From assembly GCA_965226245.1 (NCBI GenBank), contig CBDDCL010000015.1, positions 4,774,001 to 4,838,000 of the forward strand: a DNA stretch of 64,000 nucleotides, in the 5' to 3' direction. The stretch is from CBDCYS01 sp965226245 (GTDB lineage Bacteria; Acidobacteriota; Terriglobia; Bryobacterales; UBA6623). Positions 1-7,788 of this stretch are shown in pieces. Numbering within the stretch: position 1 is the first letter of the stretch; each line of letters begins with the position of its first letter. The notes beneath the pieces were generated by a model. The model worked only from the letters and a program-made list of their open reading frames with translations, ran no database searches and was not told the DNA's origin. A program made the position numbers and the translations under genes.

Positions 1-65
1 TCAGGCGGTTGGCGAATCCGGGGCCGGAAACGATAAAGCGCAACAGGAAGGAGGATAACTTACTC

Positions 66-413
66 ATGAGAAGGAATGTATCTCGAGCAGTGATCATCGC
101 ATCGGGTCTGTTGGTGGCTATGGGTCTTTTCTGCCCAGCGTCGATGCGGGCCGCGGATGCCGACGCGGGCAAGGCGGTTTTCGCCAAGAAGTGCCGCACC
201 TGCCATGGGAAGGAAGGTCAGGGCAACCCGGGGATGGCCAAGGTGTTAAAAGTCGAAATCAAGCACCTGGGTTCGGAAGAGATCCAGGCTAAGTCGGACG
301 ACGACATCAAGAAGAGCATGACCGAAGGCGCCGGAAAGATGAAGCCGGTGAAAGGTCTCAGCGACGACGACGTAGCAAACATCATCGCGTTCGTTCGTAC
401 GATCAAGGAATAA
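66..413 (+). CDS. Monoheme class I cytochrome c, exported
   Basis: This is a 115-residue periplasmic electron carrier. I start it at the ATG at 66 because a strong Shine-Dalgarno (GGAAGGAGG, about 46-54) lies just upstream and the protein then opens with a signal peptide (basic MRRN followed by a hydrophobic run ending in an alanine-rich cleavage region). One CxxCH haem site (CRTCH) follows directly after the mature N-terminus, and a downstream GKMKPVKG segment offers the axial methionine. The C-terminal LSDDDVANIIAFVRTI helix is typical of small class I cytochromes c. It is convergent with the 15-haem cytochrome gene on the other strand, which suggests a shared respiratory role, but the partner is not shown by sequence. 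Confidence 0.88.
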   Translation: MRRNVSRAVIIASGLLVAMGLFCPASMRAADADAGKAVFAKKCRTCHGKEGQGNPGMAKVLKVEIKHLGSEEIQAKSDDDIKKSMTEGAGKMKPVKGLSDDDVANIIAFVRTIKE

Positions 414-568
414 CCGGGCGGCGAGGGGCCAATTCCCAGGTGGTCCGATCCATACGCTGCCGGAAACCAGCAAATTGAGGATTCGCCGGTCTTGCGGCCG
501 GCAGTGCCGCTCGAGACCGAACGCCGGCGAATCCGCCAAATCCATCTCCGATAGCGGCTAACCGTGGG

Positions 569-1900
569 CTAACGCCGGTGACACGCCGCGCAGGTGTCTT
601 CGAACGTGTGACAGGTAAAGCACGTCCGCTGATCCAGCATGGCTAAATTCGCGTGGGCGCCCGCCTTGAACAAGGCCAGCGGCGTGTGGCTTCTGGGAAG
701 AAGGTTGTGGCACCGGACGCAACTGTCGGCGGTATGGCAAGTTGCGCAGGCTACTCGGTCGAGAGCGGCATACTTCCCGTGGATGTCATCACGCCATCGG
801 GCTGTGTGGGAAGCGGGGCGCATCGCCTGGTGACAGTTGGCGCACTGCGTTTCCGCGCTAGCCGATGCTGTCACGTTTATGTGGCAGACGTAGCATTTGG
901 CGTCCCTCGCCATGGCCTGCTGCTCGTGATCGAAGCGGAAGCTTTCGGTGTGGAACAGCGGCTTGACCGATCGGGAGTGACTGGCAGGCACCGGCCCGCT
1001 TTGCGGGTCGACGTGGCAGGTTTCGCAGTTCGACATCCTGAACTGTTCCGGCAAGTCTTTCGATACGTCGTGACACTCGACGCAGTCGAGCATTTTCGGG
1101 AGCGTCAGGTCGGCGAAACTTGTGCTCTCCGGAATCGCATAGTGGCAAGTCGTGCAATTCAGGTCGAACTTCTCTTTGGACCGGAAATGCGCCACGTGCG
1201 AGAACTTCAGGTTGACGTAAACGCCCGAGATCACATGCGCGGCGATCATCCGGCGGTCCTTGGTAAAGCCGGGATTCTCAATCTCTTCAGGATTGTGGCA
1301 ACTACGGCAATCCGGCGTGTCGGACTCCGGTGTTAGGTTCGGAGTGATGTGCGGTTTCGAGTGGCAGCTCTCGCATTCGGGATGACGGGGAAACTTCGCG
1401 AAAATGCCCTGTTCATCAAACTTGTGGCAGAACGTGCAGTCCGCCCGGAATCCTGTCTTGGGATCGATGCGGGCGTTCGGGTCAACGTGAAGCGCGTGGG
1501 AGAAATCAAACAGAATGGCTCGTTTCTTCTCGAAAAAGGGGAACGGAAGCAGATCCTCATTGTCAAAAGGCGGAAAGGATGCATGGCACTGGCCACAAAA
1601 CTTCGGCGTGAGGTCCTCCTCGTAGTTGGCCTCATGGCAAAGGATGCACTCATCGTGGCCCGGCCGCTTCAGGACGGTCGAGTCTTCCCGAGCCGGCACG
1701 TGGCAAACGCTGCAGTCTAGTTCAAGCTGGGTTGCATGAAACTCATGAACGAAGAATTCCTGCGCTTCCGGGAGGCGCTGGACCTCTTGGGTTTGCTTCT
1801 GGGCCGGTTCTTGGGCGAATGAGAGGGCGCGGCACAGCAGTGCTGCCGCCACCAGAACGAATGTTCCCGCCTGCGCATGAAAGTCAGTTCGCTCGTTCAT
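569..1900 (-). CDS. Multihaem (15 CxxCH) cytochrome c, exported
   Basis: The 443-residue protein has an N-terminal signal peptide (hydrophobic stretch about residues 13-30) and then fifteen CxxCH haem motifs spread over its whole length, the last (CAACH) three residues from the C-terminus. Many extra histidines could act as distal ligands. Such high-haem cytochromes act as electron wires in the periplasm or at the outer membrane. It is the last gene of a minus-strand group that also holds a beta-barrel protein, a TPR protein and a pentahaem cytochrome, an arrangement resembling porin-cytochrome conduits. The electron donor and acceptor cannot be read from the sequence. I do not recognise it as a named family such as MtrA or OmcA. 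Confidence 0.88.
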   Translation of the reverse strand: MNERTDFHAQAGTFVLVAAALLCRALSFAQEPAQKQTQEVQRLPEAQEFFVHEFHATQLELDCSVCHVPAREDSTVLKRPGHDECILCHEANYEEDLTPKFCGQCHASFPPFDNEDLLPFPFFEKKRAILFDFSHALHVDPNARIDPKTGFRADCTFCHKFDEQGIFAKFPRHPECESCHSKPHITPNLTPESDTPDCRSCHNPEEIENPGFTKDRRMIAAHVISGVYVNLKFSHVAHFRSKEKFDLNCTTCHYAIPESTSFADLTLPKMLDCVECHDVSKDLPEQFRMSNCETCHVDPQSGPVPASHSRSVKPLFHTESFRFDHEQQAMARDAKCYVCHINVTASASAETQCANCHQAMRPASHTARWRDDIHGKYAALDRVACATCHTADSCVRCHNLLPRSHTPLALFKAGAHANLAMLDQRTCFTCHTFEDTCAACHRR

Positions 1901-1925
1901 AGACTCTTGCTTGTGTCCGCGGTGT

Positions 1926-2149
1926 TAGTGTAGTGCGCCAATCAGACCGTAACGTATAGTAGTCGTTTCCGCGCCTGTTAGCGGCGTGATACGGGCCATT
2001 TGAGCCGTGTTCACGCGGCTTGGTGTTTCCAGGCCAGTCGTTTTACGGCTGGTAAGCCCTGCCGCTCAAGGTTTGTCAGCCCGTTTCAACGGGCTTCCCT
2101 CTTCCCAACCGAAATCCATACGTTGCGGTACTATGGGCGCACTACACTA
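1926..2149. repeat. Short element with terminal inverted repeats (MITE-like)
   Basis: A perfect 14-bp inverted repeat (tagtgtagtgcgcc at 1926-1939, its complement at 2136-2149) bounds 224 bp. The similarity continues inward with mismatches, reaching acgtat on both sides, to about 32 bp. There is no ORF inside. The interior has a further hairpin, agcccgtttcaacgggct, at 2078-2095. The outer edge supplies the TAG stop codon of the beta-barrel gene. I see no clear target-site duplication. Confidence 0.5.
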
Positions 2150-3953
2150 GTATCGCCAGCTCAGGCCCAGCCGTAACACCTGAGCTCTCTGAATGCTGGG
2201 CCTGAAAATGAAATAGTCGTTGTCCAGGCTGTAATCCAAGTAGAGGCTCGTTCGCGGATCGAGCTTCAAGGAAACGCCCCCCAATATCCCGACTACACGC
2301 TCATTCTCGATGAAAAAGAATCGGTTCTGCAGGCTGATCCGGCGGTAGAAGGCCCCGCCCTGGAGAACCACTCTTCCTTCCCCAAAGCTTCTGCGAAGCT
2401 CTCCGCTGAAATCCTGGATCCGAGTCTCACCCGCCCTGCTTACATTGTCGAACTCGGTGGCGCCCAGAGGACTGAGACGATCCGTGTTGCGCTGGTGAAA
2501 CTCCAAAAACACCTCCAGCCTGCGCAACGGGAAGGTTTGAGCATTGAAGCGGTAGTCCTCGAAGGAAGCCAGAAAAGCTCCTTGATCCTCTTCCGAGTCG
2601 TTGAGCCGCCGTATCCAGGCCGCGCCACCGAGGCGGAGGCGGGGCGTGATCTCACGGCGTCCTGCAATCATGAATTGGCTGAAGGGCGAGAGAGGTCCGA
2701 GATTGAGGCGCGTGAGCCGGTTGAACCTCGCGCGATCTCGTGCAATCAACGTGTAGTCGTAGAAGAAATCCTTGTCCGACAGCTTTTGAAAGAAACTTAG
2801 ACGGATAGTCGACTTTCCGTCGGGCGGCAGATACATCACCTGGGCGCTGTAGTCGACGGGGGAGCCGCCGATCATCTTGAAATAAGTCTTGAAAACCCAA
2901 TTCGGGTTAAATCGTTTGCGGAAAACCACTCTGTGGCTTCCTCTGACATAGAAAAGGGTTTCGTACTCGACCATCGAATCGCCGGGCAGCCGGAAGGCGA
3001 TGTTGCCTCCGCCGATAGCGCGTTGCTCCGGATCCGAATAGTAGGTGAAGCGCCGCCCCCCGAACAGCGTGAGCGAGAACCTTCGCCGATGGGTTGTGAA
3101 GGAGGCGCCATCGAGAGCGGCTATCTCCGCCCCATGCACAAACTGCCTGCCGATCTGAAGCGATGATCCCGCCAGAGTGCCGCGCGAAGCAAGGTCCCTG
3201 ATCTCCACGAAACCACTCAGCATTTCCAGCCGCCGGTTCGCACCGAAGGTATTGAGCACGCTTTGCGTGGGAGAGCCGACCTCCACGTGAGTCAAGTCCT
3301 GACGATAGCGGAATGAGAAGTTCGTGTTGACGTGAGGCGAGAGCCACGAAACCACTCAGCATTTCCAGCCGCCGGTTCGCACCGAAGGTATTGAGCACGC
3401 TTTGCGTGGGAGAGCCGACCTCCACGTGAGTCAAGTCCTGACGATAGCGGAATGAGAAGTTCGTGTTGACGTGAGGCGAGAGCCAGCCTCGGGTCCCCAG
3501 GTTCATGAAGGAGTAGAGATGGTCGGAACTGGGCTGGAATGCCTCATGAAACGGGATGCCCGTGAGGTCCGCTATCTCGCCTGGCTGGCCGTCGAATACG
3601 CCTGTCACCGTGGGCCCGCCAGTGAATCTCACGTCTTGCCGGATGTATTCCGTATGGGTCTGGAAAAAAAAGTGGTTGAGAAAGTCGCCGGCTACCGTCT
3701 TGCTGACCGGTCTCTGTTCCACGACAAGCGCTGGATCGGGTGCGGCCTTCGGAACGACATCGGCCAGCAACTCGTCCCAGGCCTGGCCGATGTCCGCTGG
3801 CGCGTCTTGTTGCGGGCTCTCCTCCTCATCGGCGCGGTCTTGCGCGGGAGCAAGCGCTGGAAACCCTGCCAACAGGCAGACCAACGGAAACGCGATCAGT
3901 TTTCGGCTGAATTGTCTGATACGTTTCGGCAAGGTTTCTCTTTCGGCGAACAC
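2147..3953 (-). pseudogene. Outer-membrane beta-barrel protein, frameshifted by a 139-bp tandem duplication
   Basis: Two minus-strand reading frames share the residues around GWLSPHVNTNFSFRYRQDL and together make one protein. Removing one copy of the 139-bp repeat at 3205-3482 gives a single 555-residue frame from the GTG at 3953 (overlapping the preceding stop as TAGTG; a TTG at 3932 is an alternative) to the TAG at 2147. The N-terminus has a signal peptide (RKLIAFPLVCLLAGFPALA then PAQD). The rest is rich in alternating aromatic and polar residues and ends in LRLGLSWRY, the aromatic C-terminus expected of an outer-membrane barrel. Position between cytochrome genes suggests the porin part of an electron conduit. 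No family was recognised. Whether the frameshift is real or an assembly error is open. Confidence 0.7.
3205..3482. repeat. 139-bp direct tandem duplication
   Basis: Bases 3205-3343 are repeated at 3344-3482 and look identical. The unit is 139 bp (46 codons plus one base), so the second copy shifts the reading frame of the surrounding beta-barrel gene. The three bases cca are shared at both junctions, consistent with slippage or microhomology-mediated duplication. Confidence 0.92.
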
Positions 3954-4891
3954 TACCTGGATCGCGCGGGCGCGCGGGTCCGGGCACGGCTGGGCGCGGT
4001 CCCGCCCGCGAGCGCGCTGACCGCTTGTGCATTGACCATGCCGCGAAGTTCCTCGAGCTTTTTCTCCGCGAGCTGGATTCTCCAGGGCAATACATCGCTG
4101 TGCCAGCGCGTGGCTTGCAAGTAGTTTTCGAAGGCGTCGATTGCTTCGTTGTGTTGATCCAGCTTCTCGTATATCTCGGCCAAGAGCCAATGCGTGTGAG
4201 CATTGTTGGCTTCGTCCGGGCTCAACTTGGGATCGCTGACCGGCGGAGTCAGAGCCAATTCCGCCCGCAGCTCCTCAATTGCTTTCAAGTACAGTTCAGT
4301 CTGCGTCTGCTTGTCGGCGGTTTCTTCGGCGAGAAACTCGAAAGCCTCCGCGATCAGAAAATGAACTTCAAGCCGCAACGGATCGATCTCCAGAACTTCC
4401 CTGAACAACCGGATGGACTCCCGCGGTTCATCGTGGATCAGGAGATAACCGAGCCTCAGCCTGAGCGTGAAGATGCACGGCGCGGGATCGAGTGCATTGA
4501 AATTCTCCGGCACCGACGTAACGATCTGGCAAGTGCCGTTCTCTTTGCTGTTCAGCTGCAGCGCCCGCCGGTAGTCTTGAATGGCTCCCCGGTAGTCTTC
4601 CTGGTCATCCTGGCGATGGATACCCCGCTGCATATACTCCCAGGCATTGGCGGGTTCGTCGATTCCGAGCAGCTCGTAGTCGATCTTGCCCTCGAAGTAA
4701 AACGGGTTCCGGGCCGGGTAGTTGGGATTGTTCTCACGGGTAACTTGCTGTTGCGCCGGCGCTTCGGATGCGCTGAGGGGAGCGGCCGTTTGTTGTTGTG
4801 AGAGACCCCGTTCCTGGCTGCTCCCGATGGACAGAATCATCAGTGCCAAAGAGCAAGAACCCGCGAACAACGATTTGTGCGTTGGCGTCAT
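3953..4891 (-). CDS. Tetratricopeptide-repeat protein, exported
   Basis: The 312-residue protein begins with a signal peptide (about residues 1-26, LFAGSCSLALMILSIGSS). It is followed by a low-complexity Q/A linker and then helical repeats with TPR spacing (YRGAIQDYRRALQLN, SIRLFREVLEIDP, HNEAIDAFENYLQA). The C-terminus is Ala/Arg-rich. TPR proteins usually scaffold protein assemblies, so a role in assembling the neighbouring cytochrome/beta-barrel complex is a reasonable inference. Its ATG overlaps the TAA of the upstream cytochrome gene (TAATG), and its own TAG overlaps the next GTG, so the genes look translationally coupled. Confidence 0.82.
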   Translation of the reverse strand: MTPTHKSLFAGSCSLALMILSIGSSQERGLSQQQTAAPLSASEAPAQQQVTRENNPNYPARNPFYFEGKIDYELLGIDEPANAWEYMQRGIHRQDDQEDYRGAIQDYRRALQLNSKENGTCQIVTSVPENFNALDPAPCIFTLRLRLGYLLIHDEPRESIRLFREVLEIDPLRLEVHFLIAEAFEFLAEETADKQTQTELYLKAIEELRAELALTPPVSDPKLSPDEANNAHTHWLLAEIYEKLDQHNEAIDAFENYLQATRWHSDVLPWRIQLAEKKLEELRGMVNAQAVSALAGGTAPSRARTRAPARSR

Positions 4892-7026
4892 TAGTTGACT
4901 AAGTCGACCGTCGTATCAGACGAAGCAATATTCTTGACATTCACCAGCAGATCGTCGATCAGCTTTTCGTCGATCAGCTTCATGTCGTGCCCGGCCGGGC
5001 CGTCGGGTCCTGTCGTCCGCGCCAGGAACCGCAAGAACAGGGGAGGGAAGTGCAGGAAATTCACCTGAGCATGAACACGCAGGGGGGACTCCAGCTCCAC
5101 ACCAAGCAATTCCAGCTCCTTTTTCTTGGGCAGCTTGACCTCGTAGCGATAGGTCGTGGGACGCAGCGGAGCCAGGGCTCGGTAGTTGTCGACGGAGTTG
5201 GCGAATCCAGCGCTAAAGGTCTCCTCGAAATGCGGCCTCGATACGATGACCTCGTTCCCGGCGTCATCCTTGCGCCCCAGACTTTGGCCGGGAAGGAAGA
5301 TGCGGGCTAGTTCATTGCGTCACAGCACGAGGCCGAGAGGCTCGCCCACGAAGACGCGCGCCTCGGGTCCGTTGTCGGGACCCACCTCAAACACCTGGTT
5401 GGTGTGACCATTGGTTGCCGTGCCGGGGCGGTAAGGAACCGTACGCCTTCCCGGGTCGACAATCGCGTGGACGTGCTCCAGATCTTCGTCATCGAGATTG
5501 CCGTCCGGCTCCATCTCGCCGGTTTCCGGGTGTGGCTTATCCACTACGTAGCCTGACTGGTAAAGCAGGAATCCGTTGTTGTCTTTAACGCTCAGCTCGA
5601 TATAGGCGGTTCGCTCCTGCGAGAACCCGGAGGGGAACCGGTGGCCGGTCAGCGCCACCGCGGTCACCCGCACCATGAACGATTCGCCTATTTGGGCCGT
5701 GGGGTCTGTCTTGTCGAGACTGAGCCGAACCGCGCTTTTCAACAGATCTTCTCGTCTTTGGGCGAGTGATCTGGGAATGCCGTATTCATCGGAACCAGGC
5801 TCGTTGACGTCCTGATAGTCGGCTCCCAAGCGCGCCCGCAGCTCGCCGGTTGGCAGCAGGGGAACATCGACCCCAGTCAAATAGTGGGTTGCCACTTGGC
5901 GTTTCTGAAGAGGGTAGTCGAGGTCGGTCGAGACTCCCGGCACGGCGGCGAAATTCACGGGGAACACCCCTGGCGTTGGGCTCGTGATCGTCAAGTCTCC
6001 CACTTGATAGGTTGATTCACCGCCGTAGGGGTACAGCGACATGTGACAGTCCTGGCAGCGGATCACCTTGCCGAATGGATTGTCGGAACTGTTGTAGGGC
6101 CCGCTCGCCCACTCGGTGTTCAGGTTCTCTAGCCGATACATGCGGACATTTTCGCTGCCCGGATTGAGGTTGATTTCTCCGTGGGTCAGTGATCCCCCGC
6201 CGGGCACGCGCACGTCATGGCAGCCGCCGCAGAAGGTGCTGCTGCGCAGATACGCAATGCGCTCGGGATCTCGGCTGGAGACATGAAAATTATTCTTGAC
6301 GGGAGCGGCAAAAGGGAAGGGGCCGACCTTGCTGAGCGAGGGGCGCAGCTCGAAACTGGCGTTGGCCAGCCCGTCGCGTTGCGCACTGCGGTCCAAATCC
6401 GGGCCGGTGACGTTGTGACATACATCGCACGTGATGCCCCCCGCGCCGAGTGACGGCTGCGCGCCGGAAGGGGGCGGCCCCCCGATCTCATCTGGAAGAA
6501 TCTGCCGGCCCGAGGCGTCCACGAAATGGTAATCCCGCAAGGGCCGGATCAAGTCGGGGCGGAACTCGGCGCCCACCGCTGGCAGCTCGGGTATTTCGCG
6601 CGTCGCGGGATCGTCACCGAGAAGAATTACGTGGGCATTGTGGCAGCCAATGCAGAACCCTGCCGCGACCTGTGTGATATCCGTAAAGGTTGGCGAGCTA
6701 ACCAAATTGCTGTTCAGCGGCGTATTCGCAGGCGTCGTTCGCGTACTGTCTTTGTAGACAGGCCGAAGCATTCCGCCGTTCAGAAAGTTCCCGGCCAATT
6801 CCAGGCCGTTAAACAACGGGCTAACGGCCCGGTACCCGGATTTTACCGAGCTGCGCAGTTCGTCGTACTGGCGCTGGTGACAGGGCAAACAGGCCTCGGC
6901 GCGCTGATACGGCTGATCTTTGATCGAGAACTCGGCCGGATTGCCGACGGGTGTCTGAGCAGCGAGAGGAGCGAAAACCGCAACGAGCGGAAGGATCCGT
7001 TTCAAGAATGGGGGCGTGATGAGCAT
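4891..7026 (-). pseudogene. Pentahaem cytochrome c, interrupted by one in-frame TGA
   Basis: From the ATG at 7026 the frame encodes a signal peptide and five CxxCH motifs (CLPCH, CIGCH, CDVCH, CGGCH, CQDCH), then a TGHRFPSGF segment like that of c554-type multihaem cytochromes. At 5320-5322 the frame meets TGA, but it continues without another stop for 142 codons (RNELARIFLPGQ...) to TAA at 4891-4893, which overlaps the ATG of the TPR gene. The full product would have about 711 residues; the stop shortens it to 568, leaving all haem motifs. The coupling overlap and the conserved-looking downstream frame argue the original gene ran to 4891. Sequencing error, recent nonsense mutation and readthrough are all possible. 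Confidence 0.75.
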
Positions 7027-7369
7027 CTCTCAGTTCGAGCGTATCTCCTCGGAGTTTGGCGCCTTCGCTCGGCGATCAGCCCCCGCGACCGGCCAGCCTT
7101 GATTCCGGAGCCGGGCCTTCTCATGGACTGTCTCCACGCAAGACCAAGATACTCGGCGGCCTCCCTCGTTGTCCCGAGCTGCTTGCCAACCCCACCATTA
7201 GAACCCATCTTGAGTGTCTGTGTCATTTAGCGCTAGCAGCGCTTCGAGGCGGCTCTCACCATCTCAACGCGTTCTGGATTGGCCGCCCAGGGGCTGCAAG
7301 AAGTCGTGGCCGACAAGGGCTAGCACAGCAACGACGTGCCGACGGACCTCACGGCGCTGGAGATGCGGC
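7027..7369. other. Intergenic region with a possible HTH remnant
   Basis: No convincing gene. On the minus strand an ORF at 7002-7226 reads GTTREAAEYLGL, which resembles the first helix of an excisionase/MerR-type HTH_17 domain, but the rest does not continue the fold. I treat it as a possible decayed fragment. The promoter of the minus-strand cytochrome operon should lie here; I could not pick a reliable -35/-10 pair. Confidence 0.3.
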
Positions 7370-7500
7370 CTCTATGGTGAAATCCTTGCAAAACATGGCA
7401 GAAAATTCGGGAGCCAGATTCGGAGCCCCGACCGTGAGTACCTGTATGGTGAAGTCCTTGCCGAGGATGGCAGAAAACTCGGGAACCGCATGTAGGGGCG
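7370..7500. repeat. Degenerate direct repeat, period 72 bp
   Basis: Two imperfect copies of an about 50-bp sequence start at 7370 (ctctatggtgaaatccttgc) and 7442 (ctgtatggtgaagtccttgc). Both contain a ggcagaaaa-ttcggga core. The same core recurs at about 47011, next to another copy of the dispersed repeat described at 7548, so this belongs to a genome-wide repeat family rather than a gene. Confidence 0.55.
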
Positions 7501-7547
7501 TAGCGTGCTACGCCCGTATGCACGTGGAGCCCCTCTACCCGACACTC

Positions 7548-7643
7548 AGAGCCGCGACCGTGAGGGAGCGGTTGCTGCTCTGGTGCGCCTCATCCGCCAG
7601 CGGCCACGCTCCCCCTTTTGGTTGCGGCTCGTCCGCGTTAGGA
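7548..7643 (+). repeat. Dispersed about 95-bp repeat, copy A
   Basis: The block beginning agagccgcgaccgtgaggga and ending gctcgtccgcgttagga recurs at 47037-47133 (same strand) and 37553-37643 (reverse strand), with a shortened version at about 32902-32931. All carry a gctcccccttttggtt-like centre except the last, which keeps only the right part. Copy A abuts the remnant of a TonB-dependent receptor, so it probably marks the break that removed the rest of that gene. Confidence 0.7.
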
Positions 7644-7788
7644 ACTTCAAGGTCACCGAACGGATCGGCGTTCAGTTCCGTTCGGAGTTCTTCAACCTGT
7701 TCAACAACGCGAACTTCGGAAGACCGAACTCGAGCTTTGATGCCGGTCCGGCCGTCTTCGGACCGATTGGCGGCCTGGCCGCCAGCCA

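Noticed and set aside
2907..4190. A 427-residue minus-strand protein
   Set aside because: Its front part overlaps the TPR gene in another frame and its rear part is out of frame after the 139-bp duplication. Only the middle belongs to the beta-barrel gene.
4891..5109. A separate 72-residue minus-strand gene
   Set aside because: It is in the same frame as the pentahaem cytochrome and continues it past the single TGA; I treat it as that gene's 3' part.
5311..5330. Selenocysteine at the in-frame TGA
   Set aside because: No selenoprotein family context or visible SECIS-like hairpin was noted, and the position is outside any catalytic motif. A changed sense codon is simpler.
7002..7226. Excisionase-like HTH gene
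   Set aside because: Only about 12 residues resemble the HTH_17 start; the remainder does not continue the domain.
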